This document shows, piece by piece, positions 1 through 7,161 of a stretch of 46,333 nucleotides of DNA. The notes under the pieces were generated by a model that made no database searches, was not told the origin of the DNA, and saw nothing but the letters and a program-made list of their open reading frames with translations. How positions within the stretch are numbered: the first letter of the stretch is position 1; the number at the start of each line of letters is the position of its first letter. The stretch lies in assembly GCF_004360155.1 (NCBI RefSeq), contig NZ_SAIS01000033.1, positions 1-46,333 on the forward strand, read 5' to 3'. The translations under genes and the position numbers were made by a program. This stretch comes from Paraglaciecola marina. GTDB taxonomy: Bacteria; Pseudomonadota; Gammaproteobacteria; Enterobacterales; Alteromonadaceae.

Positions 1-155
1 ACGAGGGATGGCAAAGGCCAGAGCCTTACTCAAAAGCGCCTGAAGCCTCTAAGCACTAGACACAACACTCAGCATAAGCTGGAGAGTTAAAACTCGCCTG
101 AAATTTTAGTTTTCACACCCAATAACAAAGTAAACTCTTCAATATCGAAAAACCA

Positions 156-258
156 ACCTTTAAAACATCAAAACACCCACCAAAAACCCGAAAACAATCA
201 GGAAAAAGACTTAATGAAAAACGCTGTCTTTTACTTTTTTAATAATGACTGTCTTTGT
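156..258. repeat. Dispersed intergenic repeat, copy 1
   Basis: This stretch aligns by eye, almost without gaps, with 12074-12177. Both start with ACCTTT, share AATCAGG about 45 bases in, then ACTTTTTTAA, and end in a CTGTCTTT motif. Identity is about 70 percent. It is noncoding and lies just downstream of the SEC-C cassette gene, where an attC would be expected. The rest of 1-276 holds nothing I can name. The right end resembles the AATGGGTGTCTC motif of the 147-bp tandem unit, so these may belong to one intergenic repeat family. Confidence 0.5.
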
Positions 259-276
259 TATCTTTTGTTATCTTGG

Positions 277-1776
277 TTATACAGTTCCTAAACAACATTT
301 TTTGTATTTTTTACCTGATCCACAGATACAAGGTGAATTTCTCCCTACATCCGGAGACATATTGATGTAAGGACGAGTACTCTCTGCACTAAGGTACTTG
401 CTATTGAATCTTTTTGTGTAATTAAGAACATTGTTTTCTTTCATAATTCGTTTAGCTTCCTTTCTTTCTTCGGTAGACAATGATTTATCATAATGAACAG
501 AGTAAATGTCTTCCGACCTAGTTTCAGACTTTTGAGTTTCTGTAGCTAGTACTATTACATGAATCGCTTCTGGGTTTTGATACTTAGCAACTAAAGAATA
601 TGCTTTAATAGCATCTTGCCTAGATAGTCTATAATCACTATTTGTCTGCTTATCATTTCGAGGAAAGAATAGAAACACATACAAGCGATCTTTGTACTGA
701 GGTGAAAAGGTGAGCCTTGCACTTCTAGTATTTTGAGGAACAGTTTGAAGTTTGTCTTCAAATGCTTCACACAAGCATCCTCTCGATTTTCTATTTTCAG
801 CAGCTAAATAATTAACTGCTTTTTCATGAATATTAAACGGTACTTCACTACCCCAACCAACTTGTGCGCTCAAAATATGTTTAGAAAAAAGGGTAATTAG
901 CTCATCCCAATAGAAGCTCTTATCTCTAAAAGATTTTAAGCCTTTAGCCAAGTCTGATGATGTATATTCTTCCCATGCACCTTCGGCAATCATTATAGAA
1001 TGATCTCGCTGATTACCTATAAGCCTTGGTATTGTTCCTAGTTTTGTTTTTTCAGGATTTAGTAAATAATGAGCTAGTAAATCCTCCTCTCCAGCAGTTT
1101 GCTGAAGAAAACCATCCCGTATTGCTAGCTCTTTTTCTTTCAGGTAAGTCGTAAAGTCACTTATCGTATCTAGCTCGTTGAGAAGCAAGTCTAATGAAAC
1201 TTCATCCAGTACGTGAACAAAACTTTTCGAAGGATTAAGATCACCAATAATAAATGGGTTATCCAAACTTTCGTTTTTTGAAAATGGATATACTTGCATT
1301 AGTGTACCAGTGCTACCCTTGCCAAGTGTCGAGAAATAGCCCTCAGCAGGCGCATTGCTATTTTTTGTAACAGCGATTAAGTACACTTCAAGTTCTTTCA
1401 TTAGGATAGTAATAGGAAATGCCACTTGATTTTTTTTATCTAAAAACAGTCTATCTGAATACCTTTGTATCCACGACTCTGCCCCATATAGCTGTGCCGC
1501 AGATTTAATTACTGACTTTTTAAACCATCGTTTCCAAGCGACATTTACATCTATTTCGACATTAAAATTAATATCTTTATCCGAGAAAATAATAACCTTA
1601 TTATCAAAGACTACTAGAAGATCACAAAGCTCTTTACCCTCATTGTTTTTGCTGTAACCTTCATCTGTATAAACATTTGGGTAACTCCATAAGCTCAGAA
1701 ATGTGTGCTCAGCTAACTTAGCAAGATATCTTTCACTCGCTGTAATTCCACCTTCTTTTATTATTGGCTTTAACAT
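277..1776 (-). CDS. SEC-C motif protein with possible nuclease N-terminus
   Basis: A 499-aa cytoplasmic protein with no signal peptide. The C-terminus is a clear SEC-C zinc motif (SPCICGSGKKYKKCC, about residues 481-496). The N-terminal part is not a family I can name. Residues about 47-68 read GKELCDLLVVF, then IIFSDKD, which is reminiscent of a restriction-endonuclease-like core (E49, D52, K67), but the usual D/E-x-K is S-D-K here, so this is only a suggestion. The gene is the third in a minus-strand cassette array and is preceded by a GGCGTTATAC junction at 1812-1821, 36 bases before the start. No convincing attC follows it; a dispersed repeat lies there. Proteins pairing SEC-C with nuclease-like domains occur in defence contexts, but function here is unproven. 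Confidence 0.8.
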   Translation of the reverse strand: MLKPIIKEGGITASERYLAKLAEHTFLSLWSYPNVYTDEGYSKNNEGKELCDLLVVFDNKVIIFSDKDINFNVEIDVNVAWKRWFKKSVIKSAAQLYGAESWIQRYSDRLFLDKKNQVAFPITILMKELEVYLIAVTKNSNAPAEGYFSTLGKGSTGTLMQVYPFSKNESLDNPFIIGDLNPSKSFVHVLDEVSLDLLLNELDTISDFTTYLKEKELAIRDGFLQQTAGEEDLLAHYLLNPEKTKLGTIPRLIGNQRDHSIMIAEGAWEEYTSSDLAKGLKSFRDKSFYWDELITLFSKHILSAQVGWGSEVPFNIHEKAVNYLAAENRKSRGCLCEAFEDKLQTVPQNTRSARLTFSPQYKDRLYVFLFFPRNDKQTNSDYRLSRQDAIKAYSLVAKYQNPEAIHVIVLATETQKSETRSEDIYSVHYDKSLSTEERKEAKRIMKENNVLNYTKRFNSKYLSAESTRPYINMSPDVGRNSPCICGSGKKYKKCCLGTV

Positions 1777-1811
1777 TTCAATAATCCCCCGAGTTTATAG
1801 ACATTTGAACT

Positions 1812-1820
1812 GTATAACGC
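1812..1820 (-). other. Putative cassette junction (attC R' core)
   Basis: Read on the minus strand this is GCGTTATAC, lying 36 bp before the SEC-C gene. It has the same GCGTTAT core as the junction at 4010-4019 and as the reconstructed junction before the zinc-ribbon gene. In integrons, cleavage is G^TT within the R' core. No complete palindromic attC could be folded around it; instead the 147-bp repeat array occupies the upstream side. Confidence 0.45.
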
Positions 1821-1882
1821 CGGATACTTATCGAGACACCCATTGTAACAAAACAATAAAATATACTTTAAATCAATATGTT

Positions 1883-2764
1883 ACAGAAAATAGCATCGTG
1901 AAAAATAGTGATAAGAGCTTACGTAGACCCCCAAAAAAAGAGCTTACTTAAATACTTTCCCAGCTACAACCTTGAAGCTGGTCTGTGGTTTAGCTAATTT
2001 TAAAAATGGGTGTCTCTGTAAGAACTTCTACAGAAAATAGCATCGTGAAAAATAGTGATAAGAGCTTACGTAGACCCCCAAAAAAAGAGCTTACTTAAAT
2101 ACTTTCCCAGCTACAACCTTGAAGCTGGTCTGTGGTTTAGCTAATTTTAAAAATGGGTGTCTCTGTAAGAACTTCTACAGAAAATAGCATCGTGAAAAAT
2201 AGTGATAAGAGCTTACGTAGACCCCCAAAAAAAGAGCTTACTTAAATACTTTCCCAGCTACAACCTTGAAGCTGGTCTGTGGTTTAGCTAATTTTAAAAA
2301 TGGGTGTCTCTGTAAGAACTTCTACAGAAAATAGCATCGTGAAAAATAGTGATAAGAGCTTACGTAGACCCCCAAAAAAAGAGCTTACTTAAATACTTTC
2401 CCAGCTACAACCTTGAAGCTGGTCTGTGGTTTAGCTAATTTTAAAAATGGGTGTCTCTGTAAGAACTTCTACAGAAAATAGCATCGTGAAAAATAGTGAT
2501 AAGAGCTTACGTAGACCCCCAAAAAAAGAGCTTACTTAAATACTTTCCCAGCTACAACCTTGAAGCTGGTCTGTGGTTTAGCTAATTTTAAAAATGGGTG
2601 TCTCTGTAAGAACTTCTACAGAAAATAGCATCGTGAAAAATAGTGATAAGAGCTTACGTAGACCCCCAAAAAAAGAGCTTACTTAAATACTTTCCCAGCT
2701 ACAACCTTGAAGCTGGTCTGTGGTTTAGCTAATTTTAAAAATGGGTGTCTCTGTAAGAACTTCT
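1883..2764. repeat. Six perfect tandem copies of a 147-bp noncoding unit
   Basis: Units start at 1883, 2030, 2177, 2324, 2471 and 2618 and read identically throughout. All six reading frames of the unit contain stops, so it does not code for protein. Each unit holds two direct AGAGCTTAC boxes about 25 bp apart, a hairpin (CCAGCT...AGCTGG with an inner CAA/TTG pairing) and AATGGGTGTCTC near its right end. Unit junctions read CTGTA-N8-TACAG. The array begins 8 bp beyond the stop codon of the small cassette gene at 2773 and ends before the next cassette junction. A GAGACACCCATT at 1833-1844 is the exact reverse complement of AATGGGTGTCTC in every unit. Perfect identity points to recent expansion or active homogenisation. 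Confidence 0.95.
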
Positions 2765-2772
2765 GTAAGAAC

Positions 2773-3087
2773 TTATGTGGGATATACATCATTGCTTAAC
2801 TCGCCTTCGATTTCTTGCACTGCCTCTAATTTACCGCCGCTACCATGATATGTTTCAGCGTGTAGATTGAATATTTGGTTGCAGGTCGAACATGAGAAAT
2901 AGTTATTTACGAAATCACTCCAACTTTTGCCTGAAGCAATACGCTTAAAAGGATCACCGTAAGAACCCGCTCCAAGATATTTCAGAGTTCCATCTTCGAT
3001 TTTAAGCCTAGCCAGTAAGATCGCTTCAGTAAGATCTCGAGGAACTTTGATAATCTTTTTTATACTCTGGCACTTATCGCAACTCAT
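2773..3087 (-). CDS. Small cassette protein with two CxxC pairs
   Basis: About 104 aa from the ATG at 3087, which has GGAAG five bases upstream. An in-frame ATG at 3105 would add six residues but lies against the end of the inserted element and has no ribosome site. Two cysteine pairs (CDKC near the N-terminus, CSTC near residue 70) suggest a zinc ribbon formed by joining distant halves. I do not recognise the family. There is no signal peptide or membrane segment. It lies in a minus-strand cassette array; its stop codon is followed after 8 bp by the 147-bp repeat array rather than a recognisable attC. A 167-bp insertion separates it from the preceding attC and may alter its expression from an upstream cassette promoter. 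Confidence 0.65.
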   Translation of the reverse strand: MSCDKCQSIKKIIKVPRDLTEAILLARLKIEDGTLKYLGAGSYGDPFKRIASGKSWSDFVNNYFSCSTCNQIFNLHAETYHGSGGKLEAVQEIEGELSNDVYPT

Positions 3088-3108
3088 ATTCTTCCATGAC
3101 CACATAAC

Positions 3109-3275
3109 GAGGGTGTAGAAAAAACCTCACCTTAAAATTTGTTATAAAAATTGACCTAATTTGACCACAAAAACGCGTCGCTACGTGAAATCTGTATAGG
3201 TTTAACCATTAAACATCAGAAATATTTGACGTAGCGCATTGCCATTTTCTATCTCTGACCTTTTTCTACAGCCTC
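3109..3275. mobile_element. MITE-like element inserted in an attC core
   Basis: A 167-bp element with terminal inverted repeats of 15 bp and one mismatch: GAGGGTGTAGAAAAA on the left, GAGGCTGTAGAAAAA when the right end is read inward. It is flanked on both sides by AAC (3106-3108 and 3276-3278), which fits a 3-bp target duplication. Internally, CGCTACGT near 3180 faces ACGTAGCG near 3230, giving a second nested inverted repeat. It has no ORF of useful size, so a transposase must act in trans. Removing it and one AAC restores a GCGTTATG junction like the other cassette junctions here. The parent insertion sequence family is not identified. Confidence 0.7.
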
Positions 3276-3371
3276 AACGCTTTGCTAAGCGGCAAAAAAT
3301 TGTTGGCTAAAATTAGCGAGGAACGAGCAAAAGCCAACAGTTTTTTGTCCGTTTGAGCAACTTGTTATAAC
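3276..3371 (-). other. attC recombination site of the SUFU cassette
   Basis: Read on the minus strand it opens with GTTATAACAAG, whose first base is the last base of the cassette gene's stop codon. Then come GCTCAAACGGA and a stem CAAAAAACTGTTGGCT. About 23 nt of terminal loop follow, then the return stem AGCCAACAATTTTTTG with one mismatch, then CCGCTTAGCAAAGCGTT. The imperfect outer arms with unpaired bases and the GCGTT end are typical of attC sites of Vibrio/Shewanella type. The R' core is cut after GTT by the element at 3109-3275. The length of about 96 nt is within the usual attC range. Confidence 0.85.
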
Positions 3372-3997
3372 TAAACTACACCTAACCTATCAGGTTTTAT
3401 AGTAAATGAACCCTGAGATTCGAATAGCTTATTTGCTAATTCCTCTGAGCTATTCTCTTTTGCGTAATCCAATTCTTGAGCTGTAATACCTGTAATTTGC
3501 AGTATATCGACTTTTCCAGATATTAAGTCGAATGATTCAGGGAATTGATTTGGCTTTACAACCATTAAGCTTGAAATATTCGGCTCAATTTTCATTGGAA
3601 TGCGGTCTCCATAGTCAACTAGAGGTTTATCACCATAATGACCAACGGACACAAGAAGATTGAAAGCTACTAAACTACGTAACGCATTCATAGCCCAATC
3701 ACTTTCCTCATTTGTTTCGAGGATAAACTCTGTTCCGAAACCTGAATATTCTTGCGGGTCATCTGACTCCCATGTATTAGACATGCCAGAGGTGACATAA
3801 ACCCAAGTTTTTCTGTCACTCGTTGGAGCACATTTGAAAACACCAAAATGTAACCATCTAGGATCAATGCTGTCGATGCCAAATTGATTTTTGAATAGAG
3901 AGGCATCTAACGGGTAAATACCTTCACCAGTACCGCCAAATAATTCTGGATATACTTGTTCTTCTCTTTGTTCCCACGAATCTTCCAGCAGACTCAT
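3371..3997 (-). CDS. Suppressor-of-fused (SUFU) domain protein, cassette-borne
   Basis: A 208-aa soluble protein. The central part (PRWLHFGVFKCAPTSDRKT, then YVTSGMSN and FGTEFILET) has the look of the bacterial suppressor-of-fused domain. In bacteria that domain is found in immunity-type proteins and in many genes of unknown role, so function is not assigned. The start ATG at 3997 has AAAGGA six bases upstream. The gene is a textbook integron cassette: a GCGTTATAAC junction lies just before it (4010-4019) and a full attC begins at its stop codon. It is the first recognisable cassette of the minus-strand array, reading away from the rest of the window. Confidence 0.8.
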   Translation of the reverse strand: MSLLEDSWEQREEQVYPELFGGTGEGIYPLDASLFKNQFGIDSIDPRWLHFGVFKCAPTSDRKTWVYVTSGMSNTWESDDPQEYSGFGTEFILETNEESDWAMNALRSLVAFNLLVSVGHYGDKPLVDYGDRIPMKIEPNISSLMVVKPNQFPESFDLISGKVDILQITGITAQELDYAKENSSEELANKLFESQGSFTIKPDRLGVV

Positions 3998-4009
3998 AAT
4001 TTTCCTTTA

Positions 4010-4019
4010 GTTATAACGC
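4010..4019 (-). other. Putative cassette junction at array boundary
   Basis: On the minus strand this reads GCGTTATAAC, 12 bp before the SUFU gene's start. It marks the boundary of the cassette array with the gene-poor stretch to its right. On that side ATCGAG...CTCGAT (about 4027-4057) can pair, but no complete attC or known attI could be recognised. Confidence 0.45.
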
Positions 4020-4719
4020 TTATTATCGAGCATGTTGTATATGTAACTTCTCGATTTGATTTTTATTTTCGTCAATTTAAACACTTACCTTTTGATTTTA
4101 TTAATTATTTTTAACCTTCATGCTATCAAAACCACAAAGAGTTGCAAAAGCAAAAGGAGACTCGACTTTAACGTGACTTTTCCGCTTCCTATTAAAAACC
4201 ATGAGCAAAATATTTTCCATAGTTAAATTAATAACTTAGTGATTTTTTGAAAAACAAAGTGAGACTTAGAAAATTTACATAATAGGAAGCAATAAGGACA
4301 ATATTTTACTATTTCCATTATACCTGTATATATTGACAGCCCTTCAATTAGCTAAAATACATCGATGGTAAAATTATTTAATAAACAGCTGGATGTCTGC
4401 TTACTTAAAATCATCAGTCATTTCAGCCACTTTGTTAATGGTCGGCTTTTCGCTCAAAACAGTCTGTCATACCCTTAAGGTGTGAAGCTTTACGTTTGGG
4501 GTTATCTAATCTTTCGATGAGCTTTAATGTGAACTGCTTTCATCCAATTTAGAAGACACTTAGCTTACATTTGAATACAGCTTTCTATATTCATCTTGGT
4601 ATAAATGACTAAAAGATTAGCCACATAAATTAATGTCATTGAAAACTATAGGCTCAGCATTTTACAACTGTATAAACTACTGTATATAATGTTTTTGTTA
4701 TTGGTTAGTTGAGCCCCCA
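4020..4719. other. 700-bp AT-rich stretch without a gene
   Basis: No ORF with coding character is visible. It contains one perfect 11-bp inverted repeat, GCTTCCTATTA at 4184-4194 and TAATAGGAAGC at 4280-4290, and the promoter of the downstream nuclease gene at its right end. It separates the cassette array from the chromosomal backbone. It may hold remnants of an attI or of lost cassettes, but nothing proves that. Confidence 0.5.
4661..4690 (+). promoter_or_regulatory. Sigma-70-like promoter with tandem ACTGTATA boxes
   Basis: TTTACA (4661-4666), an 18-bp spacer and TATAAT (4685-4690) lie 30 bp before the FAN1-like gene. Between and overlapping them ACTGTATA occurs twice in direct orientation (4668-4675 and 4679-4686), one helical turn apart. 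Each box resembles the left half of a LexA site, but there is no CTGT-N8-ACAG, so damage control is only a possibility. Confidence 0.5.
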
Positions 4720-6891
4720 ATGTTTAGAAAAAATAAGGCGTTACCTGAGAAATATTACCTCGATCATTTCAATGAAATTATTCACTTTCTCACCCAAGAG
4801 TGTTTACATCTGTTAGATGAAGGTAATCAAAATTTTTTAAAGTCTTATCAAGCGTTACCCCATGGGGCTCAGTGTATGTTTGTCAGAGTCATCAACCGGC
4901 AAAGTCGCTTTATAAAACTAGATAAAATGATTTATCAAGAAATTGAAGATTGTCCACTTCAATTGCAAACGTTAGCTGACAAAGGTTTTTTAGGTAAGTT
5001 AAACCCAGGTGACATTAAAGATTGGTTACAGGAATTAACCAAAGAACAACTGATTGAGCTGCTATGTTGTCATCATTCTGAAGTCGTGAAAAAAAGTGTC
5101 AGTAAACAAAATGTACTAGAGCAAGTAAACGAGCTTTGCTCGATTAACCAGTGCCTCAAATCAAAACTTGCTAGTCAATTTTTAGTAAAAAATTTCGATG
5201 ACTGTTTGGCCTATCTACTTTTTTTATTCTTTGGCGATAGCACTAGTGGTTTAAATAAGTTTTCTATGCGTGACTTGGGCGTTTTAAGAACGCGAACTAA
5301 AGATACAAAAGCTTGTGCGAGATTTCATAGCATAGAGCAGGCCAAGAGTGTTTTTTACTACAGCGCCAAATTAGAAAAATTAAAACGAAATGAATTAGAT
5401 ATAGAAGAATATGCGCTACACAGCCAAGGAGTGGCCGCACACCCAGTTGTAGCAGATAATTGCCCGCAGTCTGCAAAGCTTAGGGATGACTATTTCTATA
5501 TATTAGGCAAACAGTTGTTGAACATAGACCACTCTTTAGCATTGGAATATCTGAGCGCTTCCTGTTACCACAAGGCCCAAGAGAAATGGTTAAGAGAGCT
5601 TTATAAAACTGGCGAGAAAGAAAAGGTAAAGGAACACCTAGAACGTCTTATTGATCACTCCTTAGATGATGCATTATTGCTGTTTGCAGAAGATTTTTAT
5701 TTACGCAAATATCATCAATCAAAGATAAGCAAGCTCACCCAAAAGTTACGAGAAGACAGTATTAATCTGGTTATCGATGAGTTGTACAAAGACAAAGTAG
5801 AAATGGGCGTGAAGCAATATTATCAGCGCCAAGGAGCCATTGTTTTTAGAACCGAAAATCGTTTATTCAATGCATTATTTGGCCTGACATTTTGGCAGGA
5901 ATTATTTAACTTTCAAGCCGGTTCAATTGCAACAGAGTTTGATCGGAGACCAAAAGTGGTAAAAGAAAACTCAATTTATCAGGAGTTAAGCGAAGCCATT
6001 GAACAGCGTCTATTGATATTTTCGACACCGCAAAATGCCATAGTTTATCTGACGAAAATGGCGACTAAATATTATGGTCAACCCAATGGAATGTTCCGTT
6101 GGAACTCAAAAATAATGGAGATCATTTCTATATTTTTGAATGCTGCTCCTTTAGAAGGGGTTGTAGAGCATTTACGGGCCATGGCAAAAAATTATCAGGG
6201 GTTAAAGGATGGTTATCCAGACTTGATGATTATAGAACAGGGAAAATTACGGTTTGAAGAGGTCAAAGCCCCCGGAGACGCGATACGGCCTAACCAGTTT
6301 GTGAGTCTGAATGCCCTGCAAGCCGCAGGATTTGACGTTGGGATCTGCCGTGTCACTTGGAGTGTCGACCCGATGCAACCCTATGTTGTGGTGGATATAG
6401 AAACAACAGGCGGCAAACATCCCCAGCACCGCATTACTGAAATTGGTGCCGTAAAAGTAGTGAACGGCGAAGTGGTCGATACATGGACAAGCTTGGTTAA
6501 TCCTGAACGCCATATTTCAAAATTTATTACCAAGTTAACAGGGATCAATAACACTATGGTTAAGGGCGCTCCTCTTTTTTGCGAGGTCGCTGATACGTTT
6601 ATTGATTTTGTTCAAGGATGCATTTTTGTGGCCCATAACGTCAATTTTGATTATGGGTTTATCAAACAAGAATATCAGCGAATAGATCGAAAGTTCAGCA
6701 TGCCAAAATTATGTACAGTGAGGGAGTCTAGAAAATACCTTCCTGGACTAAAATCTTATTCTCTTGCAAACCTTTGTCAGCATTTTGAAATACCTCTTGT
6801 CAATCATCATAGAGCCTTGTGCGATGCACAAGCTACAGCACAAATATTGAATTTGGTGAATGAGTGTAAATATGGTCATCTAAAATCGTGA
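4720..6891 (+). CDS. FAN1-like VRR-NUC nuclease fused to DnaQ-type exonuclease
   Basis: A 723-aa protein combining two nuclease modules. Residues 1 to about 545 match the layout of bacterial FAN1 (structure-specific 5' flap nuclease family): an N-terminal region opening with YYLDHFNEII, a SAP-like and helical repeat middle, and a VRR-NUC domain with GYPDL followed by FEEVK (catalytic D, E and K). From residue 554 a DEDDh 3'-5' exonuclease follows, with D559 and E561 (DIE), H639/D644 region (HNVNFDYGF), and H697 and D702. All key acidic residues of both modules look intact. Predicted role: processing of interstrand crosslinks or other damaged DNA ends. The start ATG at 4720 has no strong Shine-Dalgarno sequence. 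Known bacterial FAN1 proteins such as that of Pseudomonas (about 560 aa) lack the exonuclease part. Confidence 0.85.
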   Translation: MFRKNKALPEKYYLDHFNEIIHFLTQECLHLLDEGNQNFLKSYQALPHGAQCMFVRVINRQSRFIKLDKMIYQEIEDCPLQLQTLADKGFLGKLNPGDIKDWLQELTKEQLIELLCCHHSEVVKKSVSKQNVLEQVNELCSINQCLKSKLASQFLVKNFDDCLAYLLFLFFGDSTSGLNKFSMRDLGVLRTRTKDTKACARFHSIEQAKSVFYYSAKLEKLKRNELDIEEYALHSQGVAAHPVVADNCPQSAKLRDDYFYILGKQLLNIDHSLALEYLSASCYHKAQEKWLRELYKTGEKEKVKEHLERLIDHSLDDALLLFAEDFYLRKYHQSKISKLTQKLREDSINLVIDELYKDKVEMGVKQYYQRQGAIVFRTENRLFNALFGLTFWQELFNFQAGSIATEFDRRPKVVKENSIYQELSEAIEQRLLIFSTPQNAIVYLTKMATKYYGQPNGMFRWNSKIMEIISIFLNAAPLEGVVEHLRAMAKNYQGLKDGYPDLMIIEQGKLRFEEVKAPGDAIRPNQFVSLNALQAAGFDVGICRVTWSVDPMQPYVVVDIETTGGKHPQHRITEIGAVKVVNGEVVDTWTSLVNPERHISKFITKLTGINNTMVKGAPLFCEVADTFIDFVQGCIFVAHNVNFDYGFIKQEYQRIDRKFSMPKLCTVRESRKYLPGLKSYSLANLCQHFEIPLVNHHRALCDAQATAQILNLVNECKYGHLKS

Positions 6892-7109
6892 ATTAAAACT
6901 TATTTGAACTTCTCAACCACCATAAATATTAAACCTGTCGGGAAAATTAAGTTTTATTTATCCTATTGACGTTTTTATAACGTTAATAAAACCTATTTGT
7001 GGTTTTTATTAAGCCGAGTCTTAGGTAATTAAATAGTAATGGGGTCGATATCAGTAGGAGAGGTTGAGCGTTTGATGGACCTGTTGTTTGAGTGAGCGGC
7101 AACCAAAGT

Positions 7110-7140
7110 CACCAAGACAGATCAATAATCTATCTTGGTG
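7110..7140. terminator. Hairpin between convergent genes
   Basis: CACCAAGA pairs with TCTTGGTG, with an inner AGAT/ATCT pairing, 21 bp past the stop of the DUF885 gene. It has no long T tract on either strand. It probably serves as a two-way terminator for the convergent nuclease and DUF885 genes. The rest of 6892-7161 shows nothing else. Confidence 0.5.
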
Positions 7141-7161
7141 GGTGTATCGCTTATTTGCGTT

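Noticed and set aside
1-276. attC of the SEC-C cassette
   Set aside because: TATAACC lies at the stop codon, but no matching return arm or GCGTT end folds with it; a dispersed repeat occupies the place.
1703-1951. An 82-aa plus-strand reading frame across the first 147-bp unit
   Set aside because: It overlaps the start of the SEC-C gene antisense, runs into the repeat array, shows no protein-like composition and has no ribosome site.
2014-2034. LexA box at the unit junctions (CTGTA...TACAG)
   Set aside because: The spacing is CTG-N12-CAG, two bases too long for the CTG-N10-CAG of a LexA site.
1883-2764. CRISPR array
   Set aside because: There are no short repeats with variable spacers; the whole 147-bp unit is repeated without change.
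4707-4713. GTTGAGC just before the FAN1-like gene as a cassette core
   Set aside because: It fits GTTRRRY by itself, but no palindromic attC surrounds it and the gene is over 2 kb with its own promoter; a 7-base match arises easily by chance.
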